From NCBI GenBank assembly GCA_018222965.1, contig JAAEZH010000001.1, positions 183,166 through 222,666 on the forward strand: DNA of 39,501 bases, written 5' to 3'. The DNA is from Bacteroidota bacterium (GTDB lineage: Bacteria; Bacteroidota; Bacteroidia; Chitinophagales; Saprospiraceae). Both the position numbers and the translations under genes were made by a program. The notes beneath the pieces were generated by a model. That model was not told where the DNA came from. It saw only the letters and a list, made by a program, of their open reading frames with translations, and ran no database searches. Positions 23,657-32,433 of the stretch are shown one piece after another; the first letter of the stretch is position 1, and each line of letters opens with the position of its first letter.

Positions 23657-25714
23657 ATGAAAATCTGGCACCTCGTCCTAATTCTGTTGCTTTGTACGCC
23701 ATTTGCGAAAAACTTTGCACAGACAGATTCCACCCTGATTTCTCCGCCTCCTGCACCAACTCCGGAAGCGGTAGTTGTGGAGGACTTTCAGCTAAAACAC
23801 AACAACGATCAACTGATGGTTGTTTTGCCGGAATCCCTTTCGGGGAATGGCGATATGGAGCTAAACGGGGAATCGATTGAACTGGACTTCAACAATGGCC
23901 AGGCAGTGGTGGATTGGCCTGCAGATCCAAAGGGCGGATTGATATTGGGGACCTCTCCAGGCGGATATCACCATTTATACCACGTTTCTGCAAAGCCCGG
24001 AGAAAGTTCGCGGGTGAAACGCATTCCACTCTGGCTTTCGCTCATTCCGCCCTTGGTCGCCATTATACTTGCCCTCGTTTTCAAAGAAGTAATCATTTCG
24101 CTGTTTCTCGGTGTTTGGTCGGGTGCCTTTATTGCAGGCGGCATGCGTTTTGAATCCTTTGGCTATTACTTCAAAAGTATCTGGGATGTTGTAGAAACCT
24201 ATGTTATTGGAGCACTCGCCGATTCGGACCACCTCGCTGTAATCGTATTTTCGCTGATGATTGGTGGTATGGTGGCCGTTATCTCCCGAAACGGCGGCAT
24301 GAAGGGTGTGGTAATGAGCTTATCGAAATATGCCACGACCCCTAAATCCAGTCAGTTTGTAACCTGGTTGCTCGGTGTGGCTATTTTCTTTGATGATTAC
24401 GCCAATACGCTGATCGTGGGTAATACCATGCGATCGGTGACAGACCGCTTTAAGATATCCCGCGAAAAACTGGCTTATATCGTAGACTCCACAGCTGCTC
24501 CCGTGTCAGCTGTTGCCTTTATCACCACCTGGATCGGGGCGGAACTTGGGTATATTGGAGATGGGATTACCGACCTGGAGAACTTTCCGGGAGGTACGCC
24601 TTATGCCATATTTATTAGTTCCCTGAAGTACTCCTTCTACCCTATTTTAACGCTCATTTTCATCCTGTTGCTAATCCGGTCTAACAAAGACTACGGTCCG
24701 ATGCTGGCTGCTGAAAAACGAGCGCGAAAAACGGGTGAGGTTTACCGCAAAACCGGGGAGCTTACCAGTGAAGGTGGCATGGAAGATCTGGAGCCGGTTG
24801 CCGGTGCTCCGCTAAAATGGACCAATGCCTTTATCCCGGTTTTATCCGTCATTTTGATGACCATTTTTGGCTTGTTGGTAACCGGATTTGACGGCACTTA
24901 TGGCGGACTGGTCGACAATGGCGTGAATGTGGCTTCTATGAGCTGGGGGGATATTTGGACTGGGATGAATAATGATCCTTCCACGAGCGGCAGTTTCTTC
25001 ATGAAACTGGGTGTTTTGATCGGTAATTCCAATTCGTATACCGCTTTGATCTGGGCTTCTCTGACCGGACTTATTCTGGCCATTTTGCTTACGCTGAAAG
25101 ACCGGATCATGAAACTGGAAGACGCCATGAATACCGTGGTAGCCGGATTCAAAACCATGCTTCCGGCCCTGATCATACTAACCCTGGCCTGGTCGTTGGC
25201 TATTACCACCGATGAGCTAAATACAGCCACTTTCTTATCTTCCAGCTTACAGGATTCGCTGAATCCGTATGCGATGCCGATACTGGTATTTATTCTGGCT
25301 GCGTTGATCGCGTTTTCAACAGGATCAAGCTGGAGTACCATGGCCATTTTATACCCGATTGCCATTCCGACCACCTGGGCAATTTGTATGGCTCAGGGCA
25401 TTGAGACCGATATTAGTATGGAGCTGCTGCTGAATGTCATTGCGGTAGTGTTGGCTGCTTCGGTATTAGGGGATCACTGTTCGCCTATCTCAGACACAAC
25501 CATTTTGAGTTCGCTGGCATCCGAATGTAATCACATTGATCACGTGCGTACCCAGATGCCCTATGCGCTGACAGTAGGTGTTATCAGCCTGCTTTGTAAC
25601 GGACTTTCCACGCTCCTGGGCGGAGGTTGGTTGATTAGTTTTATTCTGATGGCCGGATCAGTTGCCATTTTCTGGTTAGTGATTAATCGATTGGGGACCT
25701 CGGTGGATGAGTAA
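23657..25714 (+). CDS. NhaC-type Na+/H+ antiporter with N-terminal periplasmic domain
   Basis: The 685-residue protein starts at ATG 23657 (MKIWHLVLILLLC), chosen because it gives a signal peptide ending near NFAQ; the frame extends 27 codons up. Residues about 25-120 are a soluble beta-rich segment rich in Pro and Asn. Then come about 12 membrane segments of the NhaC/Na_H_antiporter family, with FFDDYANTLIVGNTMR, TAAPVSAVAFITTWIG, AFSTGSSWSTMA and LGDHCSPISDTTI carrying the expected polar residues. The family exchanges Na+ for H+, or malate/lactate in MleN relatives. The extracytoplasmic domain is not a usual part of NhaC. Confidence 0.88.
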   Translation: MKIWHLVLILLLCTPFAKNFAQTDSTLISPPPAPTPEAVVVEDFQLKHNNDQLMVVLPESLSGNGDMELNGESIELDFNNGQAVVDWPADPKGGLILGTSPGGYHHLYHVSAKPGESSRVKRIPLWLSLIPPLVAIILALVFKEVIISLFLGVWSGAFIAGGMRFESFGYYFKSIWDVVETYVIGALADSDHLAVIVFSLMIGGMVAVISRNGGMKGVVMSLSKYATTPKSSQFVTWLLGVAIFFDDYANTLIVGNTMRSVTDRFKISREKLAYIVDSTAAPVSAVAFITTWIGAELGYIGDGITDLENFPGGTPYAIFISSLKYSFYPILTLIFILLLIRSNKDYGPMLAAEKRARKTGEVYRKTGELTSEGGMEDLEPVAGAPLKWTNAFIPVLSVILMTIFGLLVTGFDGTYGGLVDNGVNVASMSWGDIWTGMNNDPSTSGSFFMKLGVLIGNSNSYTALIWASLTGLILAILLTLKDRIMKLEDAMNTVVAGFKTMLPALIILTLAWSLAITTDELNTATFLSSSLQDSLNPYAMPILVFILAALIAFSTGSSWSTMAILYPIAIPTTWAICMAQGIETDISMELLLNVIAVVLAASVLGDHCSPISDTTILSSLASECNHIDHVRTQMPYALTVGVISLLCNGLSTLLGGGWLISFILMAGSVAIFWLVINRLGTSVDE

Positions 25715-25930
25715 AGGTTTCACTCGTTTAATACGTTTTAGGCGTTTAATTCGGGATTGGCTGGTTGCGCGCATAAACAATACCCAAGCAACGCTAAACA
25801 ATTCTAATTACCCATTCGGCGAAAGCCGGAAACAGTATCGAACTTTTCATTACTTAATTAGTTTCCATAGAAACTATTTGTATAGGAACTGATTTTTTAG
25901 TACAATTTGTCCAACCAATAAACATTCATA
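25715..25930. other. Intergenic region with repeat-like fragments
   Basis: This 216-bp gap has no convincing gene. It contains CGTTTAATACGTTTTAGGCGTTTAATTCGG (about 25724-25754), which resembles the outer flank of the structured repeats at 33421 and 36692. It also contains a TTCGGCGAA site at 25815-25823 and a small GTTTC-CATA-GAAAC palindrome (25861-25874). The promoter of the downstream GTG-started gene is not clear. Confidence 0.5.
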
Positions 25931-26383
25931 GTGACTGACACAAGTATAACACTCTACACCCCTTTTGAAAAGCTCAGTATTTCTGAAACGGCTGAGGTAA
26001 CCAAATTCCTGCATACACATTTGCAGCAGTATGGGGATCCGGCCGGAGACATTCAAAAGGCGATTGCTTATGCCATGAAAGAAATCCCTTCCCCGGGAGG
26101 TTTTGTGGTTGTGAAACGCGAAAATGATGATGTCATTGGAGCAGTAGTAATGAACAAAACCGGCATGGGTGGTTATATTCCGGAATACATTCTGGTTTAT
26201 ATTGCCATACATGAAAATCAACGAGGCAAAGGCCTGGGCAAGCAATTGATGAACGAGTGTATTCAGGCCTGTGATGGTGACATTGCCCTGCACGTTGAGC
26301 CCGACAACCCGGCTAAATTTCTATATGAAAAGTTGGGCTTTGAAAATAAGTATCTCGAAATGCGCCTAAAAAATAAAACGTAG
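25931..26383 (+). CDS. GNAT family N-acetyltransferase
   Basis: The 150-residue protein starts with GTG at 25931. It has the GNAT core: GFVVVKRENDDVIGAVVM (strands 2-3), LVYIAIHENQRGKGLGKQLM with the acetyl-CoA-binding Q/RxxGxG (Gln97, 98-103), and the C-terminal NPAKFLYEKLGF (about 124-135). It would move an acetyl group from acetyl-CoA to an amine. It lies 25 bp upstream of a symporter gene in a run with an amidohydrolase and racemases, so an amino acid or related amine is a reasonable guess, but the substrate is not visible. Confidence 0.85.
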   Translation: MTDTSITLYTPFEKLSISETAEVTKFLHTHLQQYGDPAGDIQKAIAYAMKEIPSPGGFVVVKRENDDVIGAVVMNKTGMGGYIPEYILVYIAIHENQRGKGLGKQLMNECIQACDGDIALHVEPDNPAKFLYEKLGFENKYLEMRLKNKT

Positions 26384-26408
26384 GCCATTCTCTCCACAAA
26401 ACTAGTTT

Positions 26409-27884
26409 ATGCATTGGATTGACATCCTAATATTTGCAGTATACTTTCTGCTCATGTTAGGGATAGGGTTTTATTTTTTCAAGAAAAATGAAACAGAGGA
26501 CGACTATTATGTCGGCGGAAGAAAGATGGGAAGCCTCCACATTGGCTTGTCGGTAGTGGCAACGGATGTAGGTGGCGGCTTTTCTATTGGCCTGGGAGGT
26601 TTGGGATTTCTGATGGGAATATCGGGATCCTGGATGCTGTTTACCGGACTGATCGGTGCCTGGCTGGCAGCTGTCTTTCTCATTCCCAAAGTTAGTGAAC
26701 TGGCTCGCAATCAGGCCTGGCTTACCTTTCCGCAGTTATTCAAACATTTTTTCAACAGGCGTGTAGCCCTTTTGGCAGGTGTTATTTCTGCAATTGGTTA
26801 CATCGGTTTTACCAGTTCGCAAATTCTGGCCGGAGCAAAACTGGCCTCTGCCACCTTTCTCGAGTTGGACCTCAATTCCGCTTTACTCATCATGGGTATA
26901 ATTGCCGTTTTGTATACCGTAATTGGCGGTTTGCAGGCTGTGATCTATACCGATACAGCTCAATGGATTATTTTGATGGGAGGTCTTATTTTCATTGGTA
27001 TTCCCATGGGCTATTATGCAATTGGAGGCATTGATGCCATTCGGGATACGCTTTCATCAGACTTTCTTTCCCTGCAGAATGTCAGTTGGTCGCAACTCGT
27101 TAACTGGGGGATTACCATCATACCAATTTGGTTTGTAGGTATGACGCTTTATCAGCGAATCTATGCCTGCAAGGATGAAAAAACTGCCAAAAGAGCCTGG
27201 TATATAGCCGGCTTATTCGAATACCCGATCATGGCATTTATGGGTGTATTGCTCGGACTATTTTCCCGGGTAGGTGCCGAGCAGGGCATGTTCTTGTATG
27301 CCGGTTTTGAAACAGCAGCCGGCATTGATCCGGAGATGGGACTTCCGATGCTGCTCCGAACAGTGCTCCCCGTTGGCCTGACAGGTTTGATGTTGTCAGC
27401 CTATTTCTCAGCCATCATGTCTACAGCCGACAGCTGCCTGATAGCCGCTTCCGGTAATGTGGTCACCGACATTTTGATGGCAACCGATTCGACAAAGAAT
27501 ACAAAGAAGAAAAACCTCCGCATTTCCCAGGTTAGCACACTGGTTATTGGGGCCATGGCCTTATTATTGGCCGCCAGTATGCAAAACGTACTGGAGTTGA
27601 TGTTATATTCCTACGCCTTTATGGTTTCCGGGTTATTCATACCCGTTTTAGCGGCTTTGTACAGCAAACGCCCCTCATCAACCGCCGCTTTTTGGGCAAT
27701 GCTTGGAGGTGGAAGCACAACCCTTATTTTTGTAATTGCCGACATTCCCCTACCCTATGATTTGGATGCCAACATTGCGGGGATAAGTGTTTCGGCCATT
27801 TTGTATCTGATTATCAGTTCGATAGATCATGCCGGCCTTTTGCCGGGTATGAGAAGAGCAAAGACAGGGCTACATGGAGTTTAA
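26409..27884 (+). CDS. Sodium:solute symporter (SSS family)
   Basis: The 491-residue protein has about 13 membrane segments and family landmarks: FFKKNETEDDYYVGGRKMG at residues 24-42, ATDVGGGFSIGLGG, AVLYTVIGGLQAVIYTDTAQ, and LMLSAYFSAIMSTADSCLIAASGN with the Na+-site Ser/Thr pair. SSS proteins import sugars, amino acids, vitamins or anions with Na+. The gene overlaps the downstream M20D amidohydrolase by 11 bp, so its cargo is probably an acyl-amino acid or peptide handled by that enzyme (inference). Confidence 0.9.
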   Translation: MHWIDILIFAVYFLLMLGIGFYFFKKNETEDDYYVGGRKMGSLHIGLSVVATDVGGGFSIGLGGLGFLMGISGSWMLFTGLIGAWLAAVFLIPKVSELARNQAWLTFPQLFKHFFNRRVALLAGVISAIGYIGFTSSQILAGAKLASATFLELDLNSALLIMGIIAVLYTVIGGLQAVIYTDTAQWIILMGGLIFIGIPMGYYAIGGIDAIRDTLSSDFLSLQNVSWSQLVNWGITIIPIWFVGMTLYQRIYACKDEKTAKRAWYIAGLFEYPIMAFMGVLLGLFSRVGAEQGMFLYAGFETAAGIDPEMGLPMLLRTVLPVGLTGLMLSAYFSAIMSTADSCLIAASGNVVTDILMATDSTKNTKKKNLRISQVSTLVIGAMALLLAASMQNVLELMLYSYAFMVSGLFIPVLAALYSKRPSSTAAFWAMLGGGSTTLIFVIADIPLPYDLDANIAGISVSAILYLIISSIDHAGLLPGMRRAKTGLHGV

Positions 27885-29040
27885 GACAGCAATAGATATA
27901 CATACCGATAAACTGGAAGATCTTACCAAAATTCGGAAGCATTTGCATATGCATCCGGAAGTTTCCGGGAAGGAAAAGAAAACAGCCGATACGGTAACGG
28001 GTTTTCTAACTCGTTGTGCTCCGACGCAGATCATTCGCAGATTGGGCGGACACGGAGTTGCAGCTATTTTTGACAGTGGGAATCCGGGAAAAACCGTGCT
28101 GATTCGGGCTGAACTGGATGCTTTGCCCATTCAGGAGATTAATGAATTTGAACACCGTTCAACCAAAGAAGGCGTTTCGCACAAATGCGGGCACGACGGG
28201 CATGCGACTATATTATTGGGTCTGGCAGAAGAGCTTTCGCAAAATAAACCCACCAAAGGCCGGGTCGTATTGTTGTTTCAACCTGCTGAAGAAACCGGCC
28301 AGGGGGCAGCAAAAGTATTGGCCGACCGGAAGTTTAAGAAGATCAAACCCGACATGGTTTTTGCTTTGCACAATTTGCCGGCTTATCCCATGCACCGCGT
28401 TGTATATCGGGAGAAGCAATTCTCCTCTGCCGTAAAGAGTCTGATCATAAAGCTCGAGGGGAAAACCAGTCACGCTGCCGAGCCGGAAAACGGGATCAAT
28501 CCGGCTATTCCGATTGCTCGCATACTCATTCGCGCAAGCAAAAGAGCCAAGCCGGACCCGATGGATCCCGACTTTGCCATTGTTACCCCGATTCATTCTA
28601 CCTTTGGAGAAATCAGCTATGGCGTATCTGCCGGGTATGGGGAGTTGCGTTTGACCTTGAGGTGCTGGAACCAAAAGCGACTTGATAAGCTGGACCGAAA
28701 CATCCGGAGGATCATACGAGAAGAAACAAAAGATACCGGCATAAATACGACTGTTGAAGAAACAGAAGTTTTTCATGCCAATAAAATACACCCGGAAGCG
28801 CTGGACTATATCCGGCATGCAGCCCGGACATTAGACCTGGAATTAGAGGAACGTGAATTCCCCTTCAAATGGGGAGAAGATTTTGGATATTTTACCCAGG
28901 AGTTTCCCGGAGCCATGTTTGGCCTGGGAAGTGGCGTTGATCAACCGGCGCTACACAATCCGGATTACGACTTTCCGGATCGTTTGATTCCAACCGGAAT
29001 TCAAATGTTTTACTCGATCATTCAAAAAGTACTTGAATAA
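27874..29040 (+). CDS. M20D family amidohydrolase (N-acyl amino acid deacylase-like)
   Basis: The 388-residue protein matches the M20D/hippuricase group: RKHLHMHPEVSGKE (22-35), AELDALPI (79-86), metal-binding CGHDGH (105-110), LFQPAEE and the dimerisation domain LEGKTSHAAEPENGINP. The Cys, His and Glu metal ligands are kept. These cytoplasmic metalloenzymes remove acyl groups from N-acyl amino acids (hippurate, N-acetyl amino acids, IAA conjugates). No signal peptide is seen. Translation start ATG 27874 overlaps the symporter end. It is followed 4 bp later by an alanine-racemase gene. Confidence 0.9.
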   Translation: MEFKTAIDIHTDKLEDLTKIRKHLHMHPEVSGKEKKTADTVTGFLTRCAPTQIIRRLGGHGVAAIFDSGNPGKTVLIRAELDALPIQEINEFEHRSTKEGVSHKCGHDGHATILLGLAEELSQNKPTKGRVVLLFQPAEETGQGAAKVLADRKFKKIKPDMVFALHNLPAYPMHRVVYREKQFSSAVKSLIIKLEGKTSHAAEPENGINPAIPIARILIRASKRAKPDPMDPDFAIVTPIHSTFGEISYGVSAGYGELRLTLRCWNQKRLDKLDRNIRRIIREETKDTGINTTVEETEVFHANKIHPEALDYIRHAARTLDLELEEREFPFKWGEDFGYFTQEFPGAMFGLGSGVDQPALHNPDYDFPDRLIPTGIQMFYSIIQKVLE

Positions 29041-29044
29041 ATTC

Positions 29045-30196
29045 ATGTTCAGCACATCCAAAATCGAGATCAGCAAATCAGCTTTGGCGAATAATCTCAA
29101 TTTCATTCGTGATCTCATGGGACCCAATGTTCAGTTTTCTTCGGTCATAAAAGGCAATGCCTACGGACATCACATCGAATTATTTGCCCCGATTGCCGAG
29201 CAATGTGGCGTGGATCACTTCTCTGTATTTAGTGCCGATGAAGCCCTGCGCGTTTTGAAAGTAAGCAATGGTGTGTCTACCATTATGATCATGGGGCAGA
29301 TCGACAACCAGGAGATAAAGTGGGCGATTGAGAATGACATTGAATTTTTCATTTTCGAGCCGGATCGTTTAGAGGCTACTTTGGAAATCGCAAAGAAAAC
29401 AGGGCGCAAGGCAAAAGTACACCTGGAAGTAGAAACCGGGATGAACAGAACCGGTTTCGAACCAACGGAAATGCCCCGGGTAATTGAGTTGCTTCAGAAC
29501 AATCCCGACCACCTTGCCTTTCAGGGATTGTGTACACACTATGCCGGTGCAGAGAGTATTGCCAACTATTACCGGGTAAAGAAACAAAAGATCACTTTTA
29601 GTAAATTACAGAAAGCTTTAAAACTCGAAGGCCTGCATCCTGTTTATAATCATACAGCCTGCTCGGCAGCAGCCATGCGATTCCCTACAACCCGGATGGA
29701 TATGGTTCGGATTGGCATTCTGCAATATGGCTTTTTTCCCAGTCGAGAGGTGATGGTAGATTATATGACACGGGCAGAAACCAAGGAGATACCTCTAAAA
29801 AGGTTGATAAGCTGGAAAAGTAAGATAATGGATGTCAAACACGTTAAAACCGGTGAATTCATCGGATACGGCACTTCATTTCTTGCCAATCGGGATATGA
29901 TCGTTGCTACGGTACCAGTGGGTTACAGCCACGGATTTAGCCGGTCGCTGAGTAATCAGGGGCGCGTACTGGTACAGGGAGCTCGGGTCTCTGTGATTGG
30001 AACGGTAAATATGAATATGATGACCATTGATGTCACCGAATTAGAAAGCGTAAAAAAAGGAGATGAGGTGGTATTGATCGGCAAACAAGGCGATCTGGAA
30101 ATATCTGTTTCTTCATTTGGAGAGTTTAGTGATCAGCTTAATTATGAGCTACTAACCCGCCTGCCAAACAGTATTCCCAGAGAAGTTGTAGATTAA
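29045..30196 (+). CDS. Alanine racemase-family PLP enzyme
   Basis: The 383-residue protein starts at ATG 29045, 4 bp after the amidohydrolase stop; a TTG inside that gene is less likely. It is a fold-III PLP enzyme: VIKGNAYGHH holds the PLP Lys (Lys36), and the C-terminal domain has GYGTSF (Tyr275, the predicted second catalytic base), VPVGYSHGFSRSL and GTVNMNMMTIDVT. Length and domain order match Alr. The substitutions VIKGNAYGHH (usually VVKANAYGHG) and GYGTSF (usually VSYGRTF) suggest a side branch, perhaps a broad-specificity racemase. Next to an M20D hydrolase and a second racemase, it may act in catabolism rather than cell-wall synthesis. Confidence 0.82.
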   Translation: MFSTSKIEISKSALANNLNFIRDLMGPNVQFSSVIKGNAYGHHIELFAPIAEQCGVDHFSVFSADEALRVLKVSNGVSTIMIMGQIDNQEIKWAIENDIEFFIFEPDRLEATLEIAKKTGRKAKVHLEVETGMNRTGFEPTEMPRVIELLQNNPDHLAFQGLCTHYAGAESIANYYRVKKQKITFSKLQKALKLEGLHPVYNHTACSAAAMRFPTTRMDMVRIGILQYGFFPSREVMVDYMTRAETKEIPLKRLISWKSKIMDVKHVKTGEFIGYGTSFLANRDMIVATVPVGYSHGFSRSLSNQGRVLVQGARVSVIGTVNMNMMTIDVTELESVKKGDEVVLIGKQGDLEISVSSFGEFSDQLNYELLTRLPNSIPREVVD

Positions 30197-30259
30197 AGGG
30201 TAATAGCTGTTTTGATGTTAGACAAATGAAACGTTAGATACAGAGGGTAAAATCAGATT

Positions 30260-31333
30260 ATGGCGAAGATCAAATTATACCGAAAAAAACTAAGGCACAA
30301 TTTTAATTTCCTGGATAAACTATTCAAGGAACACGACATTGATTGGGCCATTGTAACCAAGTTGCTGTGCGGCAACAAATTGATGCTGGAGGAAGTATTG
30401 AGTCTGGATGTTCATGAATTTTGCGACAGCCGTCTGAGTAACCTGAAGCTTATAAAGAAGCTTCGTCCGGAGGTTCAAACGGTTTACATCAAGCCGCCTC
30501 CAAAACGATCCATCAAAACGGTGGTCAAGTATGCGGATGTGAGTTTCAACTCCGAAAGTGAAACCATTCGCCTGTTGTCGGAAGAAGCCCAACGACAGGG
30601 GAAAACCCACCGGGTTACCATCATGATCGAATTGGGCGACCTGCGGGAAGGAATCATGGGCGAAAACCTCATGGGTTTTTACGAGAAGGTCTTTGAATAC
30701 CCCAACATTGAAATCGTTGCCATCGGTACCAACCTGAATTGCCTGCACGGCGTGATGCCTTCTCAGGACAAACTGGTTCAACTAAGCCTGTACAAACAGT
30801 TGGTAGAAGCCAAGTTTGGCAAAAAAATTCCCTGGATTACAGGTGGAACAACCGTAACGATTCCACTTTTGCTTAAGAAAATGGTTCCTCAATCTATCAA
30901 TCACTTCCGGGTTGGGGAAGCCCTTTACTTCGGTGCCGATCTCTTTACCAATAAGACGATTAAAGGCATGAAATCCGATGTTTTCAAGCTGGAAACTGAG
31001 ATTTTGGAAATCACCAAAAAACCAGTGGTACCTATCGGTGATCTGGCAGCCAATCCGTCAGGAGAAGTATTTAAGGTACAGGAAGAAGATTATGGCAAAA
31101 GTTCATATCGGGCTATCATTGATGTAGGCTTGCTCGACATATCCCCCGATTACCTCATTCCGGATGATCCGGATATCGAGATTGTCAATGCCAGTTCGGA
31201 TATGTTGATCATTGACCTGGGCAAAACCAAAGGCAATTATAAGGTAGGAGACCTTATTACTTTTAATCTGAAGTATATGGGCGCGCTTCGGCTGCTCAAT
31301 TCAGATTATATCGATAAGGAGATTGTCGATTAA
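30260..31333 (+). CDS. Alanine/ornithine racemase-like PLP enzyme
   Basis: The 357-residue protein resembles the ornithine-racemase branch of the alanine-racemase superfamily: VTKLLCGNK with PLP Lys34, EFCDSRLSNLKLIKKLRP, MIELGDLREGI, TNLNCLHGV and FRVGEALYFGADLF. The short C-terminal beta domain reads DVGLLDISPDYLIP. This branch racemises ornithine, alanine or related amino acids. It follows the first racemase by 63 bp and shares little sequence with it, so they probably have different substrates. It ends the gene run; no clear terminator is visible in the 191 bp before the convergent gene. Confidence 0.8.
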   Translation: MAKIKLYRKKLRHNFNFLDKLFKEHDIDWAIVTKLLCGNKLMLEEVLSLDVHEFCDSRLSNLKLIKKLRPEVQTVYIKPPPKRSIKTVVKYADVSFNSESETIRLLSEEAQRQGKTHRVTIMIELGDLREGIMGENLMGFYEKVFEYPNIEIVAIGTNLNCLHGVMPSQDKLVQLSLYKQLVEAKFGKKIPWITGGTTVTIPLLLKKMVPQSINHFRVGEALYFGADLFTNKTIKGMKSDVFKLETEILEITKKPVVPIGDLAANPSGEVFKVQEEDYGKSSYRAIIDVGLLDISPDYLIPDDPDIEIVNASSDMLIIDLGKTKGNYKVGDLITFNLKYMGALRLLNSDYIDKEIVD

Positions 31334-31524
31334 TTTAGTTGAGAGTTGAGAGAACAGGGATTAGAGAACTTGTTAAAGTAGATTTCACTACATCCTCCCA
31401 CCCTTAAATGGGACCTTTACGTTGTTTGTCGTTTGAAATATTGGGGACTTCACAGATTTGACATCGACATCAAATATAGAGGCAGGGAACTCGTTTTTTT
31501 GAAGGTTGGGGTTTCCGGCAAACA

Positions 31525-32433
31525 TCAAAAGATAGACTGCAACCTCCGCAACAACTTACTCATCCGTACATTCAAACTCTTGCCTGCATCGAAAAAAGCG
31601 CCATTGAGGTTGATCCAGTTTTCTTCAAACTCCACGGTCAGGGAATGCCCGTATCTAAAAACATGGGGCGGCTCCATCGGTGCTTTCCAAAACAGAGAAT
31701 GATTGGTCATCGCAAAGCCTGCCTTGCCGGAGCCGATCATCGTTTGATCGCAGATAAACCACAACTTTTCATTACGATCGGCAAAAAGGAATGAGCGGCT
31801 GGCTTGTTTCAGGGTGCGTTCCGGCATGGCCAGAAAGTCGGTGTAAATACGCACATCTTCGTGATCAAAGGCCAGGTAATCCAACGCCATTCTGTATAAA
31901 TCGGTTTGATTCCCATCTATTCCACTGTATTTCAGCATCTTCTCAGGCAGGTACACCACATTGAGGTCCGAACAGTGCTGAATAAGGAAAAAGTCTACCA
32001 AATCACCAATATCAAAGATGGTTTCGGGCGGGAGTTCAGAAACACTGTCCCGAGCCAGGGGTTCGGCCATTTGCTCCAGTCTTTTCTCCAGATCATTGCG
32101 GAAAGAAGATTCGTGAAAACGCTGAAAATACTGGTCAACCAACCTCCGGTCCTGCTGATCCACAACATTGCGCTCCAACTCGCGCATGAAGGCATCCGCC
32201 AACATCTGCTCAATCTCTTCGGTGGAAGGGGGTTCGAAAACATCGGCTACGGGCGGCGATTCCACGAAAGTGGTACCACAATGCATACAGGATTGCGCGT
32301 CTTTTGGGTTGATGGTCCCACAAGTCGAGCAAGGATCGCCTTCCGGAAGGACGGCCTCGCCACAATCGGGACAAAATTTTGCCTGTTCCGGCAAGGTCTC
32401 CCCGCAATTTGTGCATTGATTAACTACTGTCAT
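31525..32433 (-). CDS. Double zinc-ribbon protein with C-terminal PH-like domain
   Basis: The 302-residue protein begins with two CxxC-(10)-CxxC zinc ribbons (Cys7/10/21/24 and Cys35/38/49/52). A helical acidic middle (about 65-170) is followed by a conserved C-terminal part (about 215-300) where KAGFAMTNHSLFWK resembles bacterial PH-like (YokE-type) domains. Its ATG overlaps the stop of the protease gene by 4 bp, so it is translationally coupled to it. Zinc-ribbon plus bPH proteins often accompany conflict and membrane-associated systems, where the PH domain may bind lipid or protein. Exact role unknown; a regulator, adaptor or membrane-targeting partner of the gasdermin/protease pair is plausible. 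Confidence 0.7.
   Translation of the reverse strand: MTVVNQCTNCGETLPEQAKFCPDCGEAVLPEGDPCSTCGTINPKDAQSCMHCGTTFVESPPVADVFEPPSTEEIEQMLADAFMRELERNVVDQQDRRLVDQYFQRFHESSFRNDLEKRLEQMAEPLARDSVSELPPETIFDIGDLVDFFLIQHCSDLNVVYLPEKMLKYSGIDGNQTDLYRMALDYLAFDHEDVRIYTDFLAMPERTLKQASRSFLFADRNEKLWFICDQTMIGSGKAGFAMTNHSLFWKAPMEPPHVFRYGHSLTVEFEENWINLNGAFFDAGKSLNVRMSKLLRRLQSIF

Noticed and set aside
31433-31702. An 89-codon plus-strand ORF after the second racemase
   Set aside because: Most of it is antisense to the zinc-ribbon gene and it has no recognisable domain.
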